Shown here: one piece after another, positions 17,462 to 24,656 of the stretch | Layout: each line of letters begins with the position of its first letter | Position numbering within the stretch: position 1 is the first letter of the stretch | From: Granulosicoccaceae sp. 1_MG-2023 | GTDB taxonomy: Bacteria; Pseudomonadota; Gammaproteobacteria; Granulosicoccales; Granulosicoccaceae | Direction: 5' to 3' | Assembly: GCA_030546905.1 (NCBI GenBank) | Contig: JAUOPI010000015.1 | Coordinates: forward strand, 30,465 to 94,464 | DNA length: 64,000 bases | Position numbers and translations under genes: made by a program | The notes under the pieces: generated by a model | Databases searched by the model: none | What the model was told of the DNA's origin: nothing | The model's input: only the letters and a program-made list of their open reading frames with translations

Positions 17462-18186
17462 AGAACGTAGCGTTATTACCGCGACTGAGCGATCAGGGCG
17501 TGGCGATGTTTAAGAACTCCCTGCGGAATAAAGAAATTCCGGAAGCATCTTTCTATGCGCCATACATATGGTACGCCTCCAGTGGCGGCTCCCCCTCTCC
17601 GACAAAAAGCAACGAGATTGCCGACACGATCCGTGAGTTTGCTATGGCTGCGGGGTTCCCGGAAAGCCGCGGGGCGAAGTACGCAGAGTTCGATCAGAAC
17701 GTAGCGGTTTATCTGGCGACGAATGAGTGTTTCAGTTCCGGTGAGGCTTTGCGCAACGATGTGTGGGCCTATTTGGCCGTCGTGAAGTTACCTGATGTTG
17801 TTAAGTGGCGATTTCCATCGGACGCGTCAAACCGATACCTCGGCGGAGTTAAAAACGCGTTTCAACGTCTGTGGATCAGAGGCGTTGCAGTTGATCTGGG
17901 CGAAGAGGCTCCGGACCGCTGGAAACTGCTCCGTGCCCTGACAGAGGACGCCAGCGGGCAGGTTCTTGAACGAACTTCAATCGCTTCTGACATTCGTCTT
18001 GCGAGAAATATCGCCTTGGTATGGCTACAGGTTGCCGATAAGCTGGGGCGCGGGAGAATGGAAAATGTAACCCGGCGGGCTGTTAAGGAGTTGCGTCTCC
18101 TTAATGAAGTTGTCGATCTCAGTTCGCTTCCGGATGATGAATTGCTCAAGAGGATCATCGCGCTGTTCATCAATGCATCAAATTAA
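17458..18186 (+). CDS. Unrecognised defence-island protein, 242 residues (possibly DUF6339-like)
   Basis: The last gene of the island, 242 residues, overlapping the previous stop by ATGA. The opening block NVALLPRLSDQGVAMF and the later WAYLAVVKLPDVVKWRF recall a family I remember as DUF6339, but I cannot check this. The sequence is mainly helical, with a central tryptophan-rich segment and a basic region around RRAVKELRLLNEV. No catalytic motif is apparent. Position suggests a structural or regulatory subunit. No terminator with a clear T-run follows; 119 bases separate it from nasT, where normal flanking sequence resumes. Confidence 0.72.
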   Translation: MKNVALLPRLSDQGVAMFKNSLRNKEIPEASFYAPYIWYASSGGSPSPTKSNEIADTIREFAMAAGFPESRGAKYAEFDQNVAVYLATNECFSSGEALRNDVWAYLAVVKLPDVVKWRFPSDASNRYLGGVKNAFQRLWIRGVAVDLGEEAPDRWKLLRALTEDASGQVLERTSIASDIRLARNIALVWLQVADKLGRGRMENVTRRAVKELRLLNEVVDLSSLPDDELLKRIIALFINASN

Positions 18187-18305
18187 GTCATTCTGACGCA
18201 GCTGCCAACTTTGCACGGCTTTTCCATCCGGGAGAAGCCTCTTGCCCCAACCCCGCCAATCTGCCAAATTCACCACATTCCCCAACTCCCTCGTTAAGGA
18301 AGGGC

Positions 18306-18878
18306 ATGCGAGTTCTGCTGATAGACAGCAACGACGGCCGCGCGGCTATCGTGCAACAGGCACTGAAGGATAACGGCTACACGGTCGTGGCGCGTTTGCC
18401 TGACTGCGGGCAGCTGTCGGCTCAGGTCGCGGAAGACAAGCCCGATGCCATTATTGTGGATACGGATCTGCCCGACCGCGATGCGCTGGAGTCGATGCGT
18501 CAGGTGTCGCAGGACAATCCGCGCCCGATCGTGTTGTTTACCGAAAGAAGTGATCGCCACACCATTTCCGATGCCATCAAGGCCGGTGTGAGTGCGTACG
18601 TGGTCGATGGTGTGGACCCGAAGCGCCTGAACACGATTATGGATGTGGCGATTGCACAGTTCCGCGAGTTTCAGGCCATGCGTTCGGAGCTGGACGAGGT
18701 GAAGGCCAAGCTGGCGGACCGGCGTGATGTCGACAAGGCCAAGGGCATTCTGATGCAGCGCAAGGGGCTGAGCGAAGCCGATGCCTATGCCGCGCTGCGA
18801 TCCATGGCCATGAACAATAACCAGAGCATTGGTGAGGCAGCGCGCAGTTTGATTGCTGCCGCCCAGTTGCTCGTCTGA
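18306..18878 (+). CDS. nasT: ANTAR-domain response regulator / nitrate antiterminator NasT
   Basis: A 190-residue protein with an N-terminal receiver-like domain (acidic start LLIDSND, phospho-site region IIVDTDLPD with Asp52) and a C-terminal ANTAR RNA-binding domain at about 125-185 (DVDKAKGILMQRKGLSEADAYAALRSMAM). NasT proteins bind a two-hairpin leader RNA and prevent termination so that nitrate-assimilation genes are read. NasS, encoded directly after it, holds NasT inactive when nitrate is absent. A matching leader with two hexaloops is found at 20246-20350, so target and regulator are both in this window. The start ATG has AAGGAAGG just upstream. Confidence 0.93.
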   Translation: MRVLLIDSNDGRAAIVQQALKDNGYTVVARLPDCGQLSAQVAEDKPDAIIVDTDLPDRDALESMRQVSQDNPRPIVLFTERSDRHTISDAIKAGVSAYVVDGVDPKRLNTIMDVAIAQFREFQAMRSELDEVKAKLADRRDVDKAKGILMQRKGLSEADAYAALRSMAMNNNQSIGEAARSLIAAAQLLV

Positions 18879-18900
18879 GCCGACCACGAGAATCACTAGT

Positions 18901-20112
18901 ATGAGTGACCCTGAAGTATTGAGCCCCGAGAAACGCACGCTGACTTTCGGTTATGTGCCATTGATCGACAGTGCTGCGTTGGCGGTGGCGAGGGAGAAAG
19001 GTTTCTTCGCCGCTGAAGGGCTTGATGTGACGCTGTGCGCGGAGCCGTCCTGGGCAAATATCCGCGATAAGGTCGCTTGTGGTTTGTTCGATGGGGCGCA
19101 GATGCTCGCGGGTATGCCGTTGGCGGCCAGTCTCGGTGTCGGTCCGGTACACGAACCGATGGTGACGTCGTTCGGCATGAGTCTGAACGGCAATGCGGTG
19201 ACCGTATCCAATGCGCTTTATGCGGCTCTGGCTGCCGAACTGGGCGTCGCGGAGGTCAGCCCGGCGCGGGCCGGCGAGGCAATGCGGGCGCTGGTGGGCA
19301 AGCGCCGGGCGGCGGGATTGGCGCCCTTGACGCTGGCGCACGTTTATAACTTCTCCGCCCACAACTACCAGCTGCGATATTGGTTGGCCGCCAACGGCAT
19401 TAATCCGGAAACCGATGTCCGGCTGGTGGTGGTGCCGCCGCAGCGTATGCGCTGCGCACTGGCGGACGGCGAGATCGATGGCTATTGCGTGGGTGAACCC
19501 TGGAATACACTGGCTGCGGCGACCGGGCAGGGGCGGATTCTGCTCAATGGCTACGATATCTGGCGTGACGCGCCGGAGAAGGTGTTTGGCGTGACCAGGC
19601 GTTGGGCGGATGACAAGCCCGGCACGCATCGCGCAGTGTTGCGCGCGCTGACACGTGCGTCGCAGTGGTTGGGCCAGGATGGGAATCTGCCGGAAGCGGC
19701 CAGCCTCTTAAGCGAGCATGATTATATTCCGCTCGGTCAGGCTCAGCTGTTGGCGGCAATGCAAGGCGGTCCGGGCGGCCGCCACGGACGCTGTACATTC
19801 TTTTCGCATCAGGCCAATACGCCTTTTCTGTCACATGCGGTGTGGTTTATCACGCAGATGTACCGCTGGGGACAGCTCAGCGAGGTTTTGCCGATCGCCG
19901 CGGCTGCGGCGGCGGTTTACCGGCCTGCCTTGTTTCATGATGTCGCCCGCGAACTGGGCTTGCAGTTACCGCAGGAGACGACGCAACGCGACTGCCCGGA
20001 GCGGTTTATCGACGGGCGTCAGTTTGATGTGCAGGCGCCGGTGGATTACCTGCGAGAGGCGCCGCTCAGTCATTTGCGCGTTGACCTTGGCGCGCTGGAA
20101 GCGGCGCAATAA
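18901..20112 (+). CDS. nasS: Nitrate sensor NasS (NrtA/CmpA-like, cytoplasmic)
   Basis: A 403-residue protein of the NrtA/CmpA nitrate/bicarbonate-binding family (VPLIDSAALAVAREKGFFAAEGLDVTLC at the start; HNYQLRYWLAANGINPETDVRLVVVPP; GEIDGYCVGEPWN). Unlike the transporter-associated relatives it has no signal peptide or Tat motif, which fits a cytoplasmic sensor that releases NasT when nitrate binds. It begins 22 bases after nasT, so the two are co-transcribed. The start at 18901 is chosen because the upstream in-frame extension lies inside nasT. No nitrate transporter gene is found in the cluster. Confidence 0.92.
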   Translation: MSDPEVLSPEKRTLTFGYVPLIDSAALAVAREKGFFAAEGLDVTLCAEPSWANIRDKVACGLFDGAQMLAGMPLAASLGVGPVHEPMVTSFGMSLNGNAVTVSNALYAALAAELGVAEVSPARAGEAMRALVGKRRAAGLAPLTLAHVYNFSAHNYQLRYWLAANGINPETDVRLVVVPPQRMRCALADGEIDGYCVGEPWNTLAAATGQGRILLNGYDIWRDAPEKVFGVTRRWADDKPGTHRAVLRALTRASQWLGQDGNLPEAASLLSEHDYIPLGQAQLLAAMQGGPGGRHGRCTFFSHQANTPFLSHAVWFITQMYRWGQLSEVLPIAAAAAAVYRPALFHDVARELGLQLPQETTQRDCPERFIDGRQFDVQAPVDYLREAPLSHLRVDLGALEAAQ

Positions 20113-20134
20113 GCGCCCTTTTGTGGAGCGCTGT

Positions 20135-20151
20135 TGCATACTTGTGGTGCG
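20135..20151 (+). promoter_or_regulatory. Candidate NtrC-binding site upstream of the nitrite/nitrate reductase operon
   Basis: TGCATA (20135-20140) and GGTGCG (20146-20151) are separated by five bases, matching the NtrC consensus TGCACC-N5-GGTGCA at 9 of 12 positions. It lies about 65 bases upstream of the sigma-54 -24 element at 20214, a little closer than usual enhancers. Confidence 0.45.
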
Positions 20152-20213
20152 CAAAATCTGTAATTCTGCCGATGGAATCTTTATAAGCTGCTGATAAATA
20201 AGGTATTCAAAAG

Positions 20214-20230
20214 TTGGCACGCGCGTTGAC
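20214..20230 (+). promoter_or_regulatory. Candidate sigma-54 promoter of the nas operon
   Basis: TTGGCACG followed by four bases and TTGA matches the RpoN consensus TTGGCACG-N4-TTGC except for the final C. The -24 GG and the -12 G have the correct spacing. Transcription would start near 20240, just before the first hairpin of the leader. This would place the operon under NtrC as well as NasT. Confidence 0.55.
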
Positions 20231-20245
20231 TCTATAAACGCATCA

Positions 20246-20350
20246 GCGGCCAACGGCGGTCGCTCGAAGCACGATAAGAATCGCGTAACAGCAACGAAGC
20301 TCGCGTCTGACTTCCGGCATTGTCCGGGAGCGCAGGCGCGGGCTTTTTTT
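20246..20350 (+). promoter_or_regulatory. ANTAR-type antitermination leader RNA (two hexaloop hairpins plus terminator)
   Basis: Hairpin P1 pairs GCGGCC (20246-20251) with GGTCGC (20258-20263) around the hexaloop AACGGC. Hairpin P2 pairs AGC (20290-20292) with GCT (20299-20301), extended by CGCG (20282-20285) with CGCG (20302-20305), around the hexaloop AACGAA. Both loops have A at position 1 and G at position 4, as NasT/EutV-type ANTAR proteins require. A long terminator stem pairs 20299-20309 and 20311-20317 with 20324-20330 and 20333-20343 and ends in seven T (20344-20350). Its 5' arm overlaps the 3' arm of P2, so P2 and the terminator exclude each other. NasT bound to P1-P2 would allow read-through into the reductase genes. 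Confidence 0.8.
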
Positions 20351-20393
20351 GTGTCCGCAAAACGGACGGCAGGAGCGAAGCAGGTAGCGCAGT

Positions 20394-23300
20394 ATGGCCA
20401 TTCAAGGCGCACAGACTAAGGCAGAAAAAGTGCTCGTCATCGGCAATGGTATGGCCGGTGCGCGTTTTGTGGCCGAGCTCCACGAGCGGCTTGGCGAGGC
20501 GGTGGAGATCACTGTCTTCGGCGCCGAGCCACATACCAATTACGACCGCATTCAGCTGTCGCCGGTGTTGGCCGGCGAAAAAGCCATCGGCGACATCATG
20601 CTCAACGATGATGCCTGGTACCGCAAACGCAATATCACTTTTTACAAGGGTGTGCATATCACGGATATCGACCTGAGCTCATCTCAGATCAGCGATGAAC
20701 ACGGCCGGCTGTATGCCTATGACAAGCTGGTCATCGCCACCGGTTCATCGCCGCATATCCTGCCCTTGCCCGGTACCGATCTGGAGGGCGTGCTTGGCTA
20801 TCGCGATATTGCCGACGTCGAGAAAATGATTGCGATTGCCGCTGGCCATCGCCATGCAGTGGTGATCGGTGGAGGTCTGCTGGGGCTGGAAGCGGCGGTC
20901 GGCCTGCGCAAGCGCGGCATGCATGTCACCGTGGTGCATCAGTCAGACACACTGATGCAGCGCCAGCTTGACGCCACGGCTGCCAGCATGTTGCAGGCTG
21001 AACTGGAAAGCCGCGGCATTGAGTTTCGGCTTGCCCATCAGAGTGAAGCGATTGTCGGTGAGAGTAGGGTGACGGGCTTGCGATTCAGTACCGGCGAAGA
21101 GATCCCCGCCGATCTGATCGTGATGGCGGCCGGGATTCGACCCAATATCAGCCTTGGCAAGGCTGCCGGTCTGGTCGTTGAAAGAGCGCTGGTGGTCGAT
21201 GACGTAATGCAAACATCTGACCCTGCCGTCTATGCGCTGGGCGAATGCGTTCAGCATCGCGGTCATTGTTACGGTCTGGTGGCGCCCTTGTATGAACAGG
21301 CGCGGGTACTGGCCGGGCATCTGGCCGGTGATCCGGATGCTGTCTATCAGGGCTCGGTGCTGGCAACGCGCTTGAAAGTCACCGGCGTAAACCTCTTCTC
21401 GGCCGGTGATTTCACCGGCGATGCCGGTTGCGATTTCATTACTTACCGCGACCCGGAAATCAATACCTACAAAAAACTGGTGTTGCGCGACGACAAGCTG
21501 GTCGGTGCCGTGCTCTACGGTGATGTGCCCGACGGCGGCTGGTACTTCAGCCTGATTCAGGATGCCGCGTCGGTCGGTGACATCCGTGACTATCTGATCT
21601 TCGGTGAAGCGATGTGCACCGAGGTCAGGCGTGCAGCACAGGCCCGAACCGACAAAACCACAACTCCGAAAACCACAAGCAAAACCGGCCATACCGGTGA
21701 GAGTAACGATATGAGCAAAAAGCAAACCCTGGTTGTTATCGGCAACGGCATGGTCGGCCATCAGTTCATCGAATCCTTTGTCGATAAGGGCGGGCTGGAT
21801 CAGTATGAGCTGATTACCTTCTGTGAAGAGCCGCACATGGCCTATGACCGTGTGCACCTGTCGGAGTACTTCAGCGGTAAAACCGTCGACGAGCTGAGTC
21901 TGGTGAAGCCGGGCTTTTACGCGTCGCACGGGATCAAGGTTTATACCGGCGAGAAGGCCGTTGAGATCGATATCAAAGACAAGCGTGTTATGTCCTCTGC
22001 CGGTCACTATGTGGAGTACGACAAGCTGGTACTGGCGACAGGTTCTTATCCTTTTGTGCCACCGATTGAGGGCAAGGAGCATGAGGCTTGTCTGGTCTAC
22101 CGCACGATTGAGGATCTGGATGCGATTCGCAGTGTGGCTGAAAAAGGCAAGGTCGGGGTTGTTGTGGGCGGCGGTCTGTTAGGCCTTGAGGCAGCCAATG
22201 CGCTGAAAAGCCTGGGGCTGGAAACACACGTGGTCGAGTTCGCGCCGCGTCTGATGCCGGTGCAACTCGATGAGGGTGGCGGGGCCATGCTGCGGCGGAA
22301 GATCGCAGCCCTGGGCGTCACCGTGCACACGCAGATGAACACCAAGCTGATTGAGGCCGGTGACGAACATACCTTGCGTATGAACTTTGCCAATGGCGAT
22401 CAGCTGGAAACCGACCTGATTCTGTTCTCCGCCGGTATCCGTCCGCAGGATGAGCTGGCCCGCATGGCCGGGCTGGATGTGGGCGAACGCGGCGGGATCG
22501 TTATCGACAATCAGTGTGTTACCTCAGATGCCGATATCTACGCCATCGGTGAGTGTGCGCTCTGGAACAAGCAGATTTTCGGCCTGGTGGCGCCCGGCTA
22601 CAGCATGGCGCGTACAGCGGCGGACAGCATTCTCGGTAACGCGGCTGCCTTCACCGGTGCTGATATGTCGACCAAGCTCAAGCTGCTGGGCGTGGACGTG
22701 GGCTCGATAGGCGATGCACATATGCGTACGCCGGGCGCTCTGGCTTACACCTATGTGGATGAAGCGGCTGAGGTCTACAAGCGCATTGTGGTGTCAGAAG
22801 ACGGCACGACCCTGCTCGGTGCGGTGCTGGTCGGTGATAACAGCGGCTACGACACGCTCTTGCAGTATGCCCTGAACGGCATTGCGTTACCGCCGCACCC
22901 GGATGATCTGATTCTGCCGCAACGCGATGGCACAGCCCCGGTCGGACTCGGCCCGGATGCCTTGCCCGAGAGCGCGCAAATCTGCTCCTGCTTCAGCGTG
23001 ACCAAGGGAGCGGTGGTCAGCGCGATGGACCAGGGTTGCATGAGTTTGGAATCGGTCAAGGCAGAGACCTGTGCTTCGACCGGTTGCGGTGGTTGTGCCG
23101 CCTTGCTGACAAGTGTCGTCGACAGTGAGCTGGGTAAACGTGGTGTGGAAATCAACACCGATCTCTGCGAGCACTTTGCCCACACCCGTCAGGACCTCTA
23201 CAACATCGTCCGGGTTGAGGGTATCCGTAGCTTCAGGGAACTGATCGGCCGTCATGGCAAGGGCCTGGGCTGCGATATCTGCAAGCCGACGGTTGCCTCC

Positions 23301-24245
23301 ATTCTTGCCTCGGTCTGGAACGACTACGTACTCGATGACAACAACCGCGCTTTGCAGGACACCAATGACTTCGCCTTGGCCAATATGCAAAAAGACGGCA
23401 CCTATTCTGTCGTGCCGCGTATCGCCGCCGGTGAAATCACGCCACAGGGCCTGATCACCATCGGGCAGGTTGCTGATAAATACAAGCTCTACACCAAAAT
23501 CACAGGCGGTCAGCGGATCGATATGTTCGGCGCACGTCTTGAGGAATTGCCCTTGATCTGGAAGGAGCTGACTGAGGCAGGCTTCGAGTCCGGCCATGCT
23601 TACGGCAAATCGCTGCGGACCGTGAAATCCTGTGTCGGCAATAGCTGGTGCCGCTACGGCGAGCAGGACAGTGTCGGCATGGCGATTCGTCTGGAGAACC
23701 GCTACAAAGGCCTGCGTTCCCCGCACAAAATCAAGTTTGCTGTTTCCGGCTGCACCCGCGAATGCGCTGAAGCGCAGTCGAAGGATATTGGCGTTATTGC
23801 AACCCCGGCAGGCTGGAGTCTCTATGTTTGCGGAAACGGCGGTATGAAACCACGCCACGGCGATCTGTTTGCCACGGACCTGGATGACGCCACGTTGATC
23901 CGCTACATCGACCGTATCCTGATGTTTTATATCAAAACCGCCGATCGTCTGCAGCGCACCTCGGTATGGATGGACAACATCGAAGGCGGTCTGAGCTATC
24001 TGCAGAAAGTGGTTATCGAGGACTCCCTCGACCTGGCTGAAGAGCTTGAGACACAGATGCAGAATGTGGTCAGCACCTATCAGGATGAATGGAAGACCAC
24101 AATTGAGAATCCTCAGGCAATGAAACGATTCCGGACCTTTGTTAACAGTGACAAGTCCGACCCCAATGTCGTCTTCGTGGAAGAGCGCGGGCAAATCAGA
24201 CCCGCTAACGAAGAAGAACGTAAAAACCTCAATCTGGCAGTTTGA
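20394..24245 (+). CDS. nirB: Assimilatory nitrite reductase large subunit with N-terminal FAD/NAD(P) reductase module (NasC-like fused to NirB)
   Basis: A 1283-residue protein, about 440 residues longer than standard NirB. Residues 1-415 are a complete FAD/NAD(P) reductase (VLVIGNGMAGARFVAEL, HAVVIGGGLLGLEAAVGL, YALGECVQHRG), of the type that serves as the electron-transfer subunit of assimilatory nitrate reductase (NasC). A Thr/Lys/Gly-rich linker (about 416-439) follows. Residues 440-1283 are a full NirB: a second reductase module (VVIGNGMVGHQF, VGVVVGGGLLGLEAA), a BFD-like [2Fe-2S] segment (ICSCFSVTKG ... CGGC), and the sirohaem/4Fe-4S cysteines in SCVGNSWC and GCTREC. It reduces nitrite to ammonium in the cytoplasm with NirD. 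An internal ATG at 21711, preceded by GGTGAGAG, could give a free 844-residue NirB. Confidence 0.92.
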   Translation: MAIQGAQTKAEKVLVIGNGMAGARFVAELHERLGEAVEITVFGAEPHTNYDRIQLSPVLAGEKAIGDIMLNDDAWYRKRNITFYKGVHITDIDLSSSQISDEHGRLYAYDKLVIATGSSPHILPLPGTDLEGVLGYRDIADVEKMIAIAAGHRHAVVIGGGLLGLEAAVGLRKRGMHVTVVHQSDTLMQRQLDATAASMLQAELESRGIEFRLAHQSEAIVGESRVTGLRFSTGEEIPADLIVMAAGIRPNISLGKAAGLVVERALVVDDVMQTSDPAVYALGECVQHRGHCYGLVAPLYEQARVLAGHLAGDPDAVYQGSVLATRLKVTGVNLFSAGDFTGDAGCDFITYRDPEINTYKKLVLRDDKLVGAVLYGDVPDGGWYFSLIQDAASVGDIRDYLIFGEAMCTEVRRAAQARTDKTTTPKTTSKTGHTGESNDMSKKQTLVVIGNGMVGHQFIESFVDKGGLDQYELITFCEEPHMAYDRVHLSEYFSGKTVDELSLVKPGFYASHGIKVYTGEKAVEIDIKDKRVMSSAGHYVEYDKLVLATGSYPFVPPIEGKEHEACLVYRTIEDLDAIRSVAEKGKVGVVVGGGLLGLEAANALKSLGLETHVVEFAPRLMPVQLDEGGGAMLRRKIAALGVTVHTQMNTKLIEAGDEHTLRMNFANGDQLETDLILFSAGIRPQDELARMAGLDVGERGGIVIDNQCVTSDADIYAIGECALWNKQIFGLVAPGYSMARTAADSILGNAAAFTGADMSTKLKLLGVDVGSIGDAHMRTPGALAYTYVDEAAEVYKRIVVSEDGTTLLGAVLVGDNSGYDTLLQYALNGIALPPHPDDLILPQRDGTAPVGLGPDALPESAQICSCFSVTKGAVVSAMDQGCMSLESVKAETCASTGCGGCAALLTSVVDSELGKRGVEINTDLCEHFAHTRQDLYNIVRVEGIRSFRELIGRHGKGLGCDICKPTVASILASVWNDYVLDDNNRALQDTNDFALANMQKDGTYSVVPRIAAGEITPQGLITIGQVADKYKLYTKITGGQRIDMFGARLEELPLIWKELTEAGFESGHAYGKSLRTVKSCVGNSWCRYGEQDSVGMAIRLENRYKGLRSPHKIKFAVSGCTRECAEAQSKDIGVIATPAGWSLYVCGNGGMKPRHGDLFATDLDDATLIRYIDRILMFYIKTADRLQRTSVWMDNIEGGLSYLQKVVIEDSLDLAEELETQMQNVVSTYQDEWKTTIENPQAMKRFRTFVNSDKSDPNVVFVEERGQIRPANEEERKNLNLAV

Positions 24246-24258
24246 CGGAGAAATGACT

Positions 24259-24621
24259 ATGTCTACAAACAGTGAATGGATAAGCGTTTGCAAAGAGTCT
24301 GACCTGATCGAGTTTTCAGGTGTTGCAGCACTTATCGGCAAACAATCGGTAGCCATCTTTTATGTGCCGGACCTGGAACAAAAGGTCTTTGCAATCGATA
24401 ACTACGACCCGTTTTCCGGGGCCAATGTCATCTCCCGCGGCCTTGTCGGTGACCTGAAAGGCAAGGTCGTTGTGGCCTCACCTATATACAAGCAGCACTT
24501 TGAGCTGGCCACCGGCCAGTCACTCGAAGACGAGAATATCCGGGTGGGTGTCTGGCCTGTAAAAATGGAGAACGGCGATGTATTGATCGGCCGTCGTAGC
24601 AGCCGCGCCGTGGCGGCCTGA
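24259..24621 (+). CDS. nirD: Nitrite reductase small subunit NirD
   Basis: A 120-residue Rieske-fold protein (ISVCKESDLIEFSGVAALIG; FAIDNYDPFSGANVISRGLVGDLKG; KQHFELATGQSLEDENIRVGVWPVKMENGDVLI). As in other NirD proteins, the Cys-His pairs that bind the Rieske cluster are missing, so it acts as a structural partner of NirB. The ATG at 24259 is preferred because GGAG lies 8 bases before it; an ATG at 24253 is in frame but only 2 bases from that site. The gene follows nirB by 13 bases in the same operon. Confidence 0.93.
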   Translation: MSTNSEWISVCKESDLIEFSGVAALIGKQSVAIFYVPDLEQKVFAIDNYDPFSGANVISRGLVGDLKGKVVVASPIYKQHFELATGQSLEDENIRVGVWPVKMENGDVLIGRRSSRAVAA

Positions 24622-24656
24622 AGGCAGACGCCGGCTGTGCCGTGGTGGTTCTCTGA

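Noticed and set aside
8635..18305. Prophage or transposon as carrier of the defence island
   Set aside because: No integrase, transposase, terminal inverted repeat or tRNA was found at either edge, so I do not call a mobile element.
21711..24245. Treating NirB as a separate gene starting at 21711
   Set aside because: The frame is open without a stop from 20394 and the linker looks like a true protein linker. The internal start is mentioned as an alternative only.
22887..24356. A 489-codon minus-strand frame opposite nirB and nirD
   Set aside because: It lies opposite highly conserved reductase sequence with no ribosome-binding site or family resemblance.
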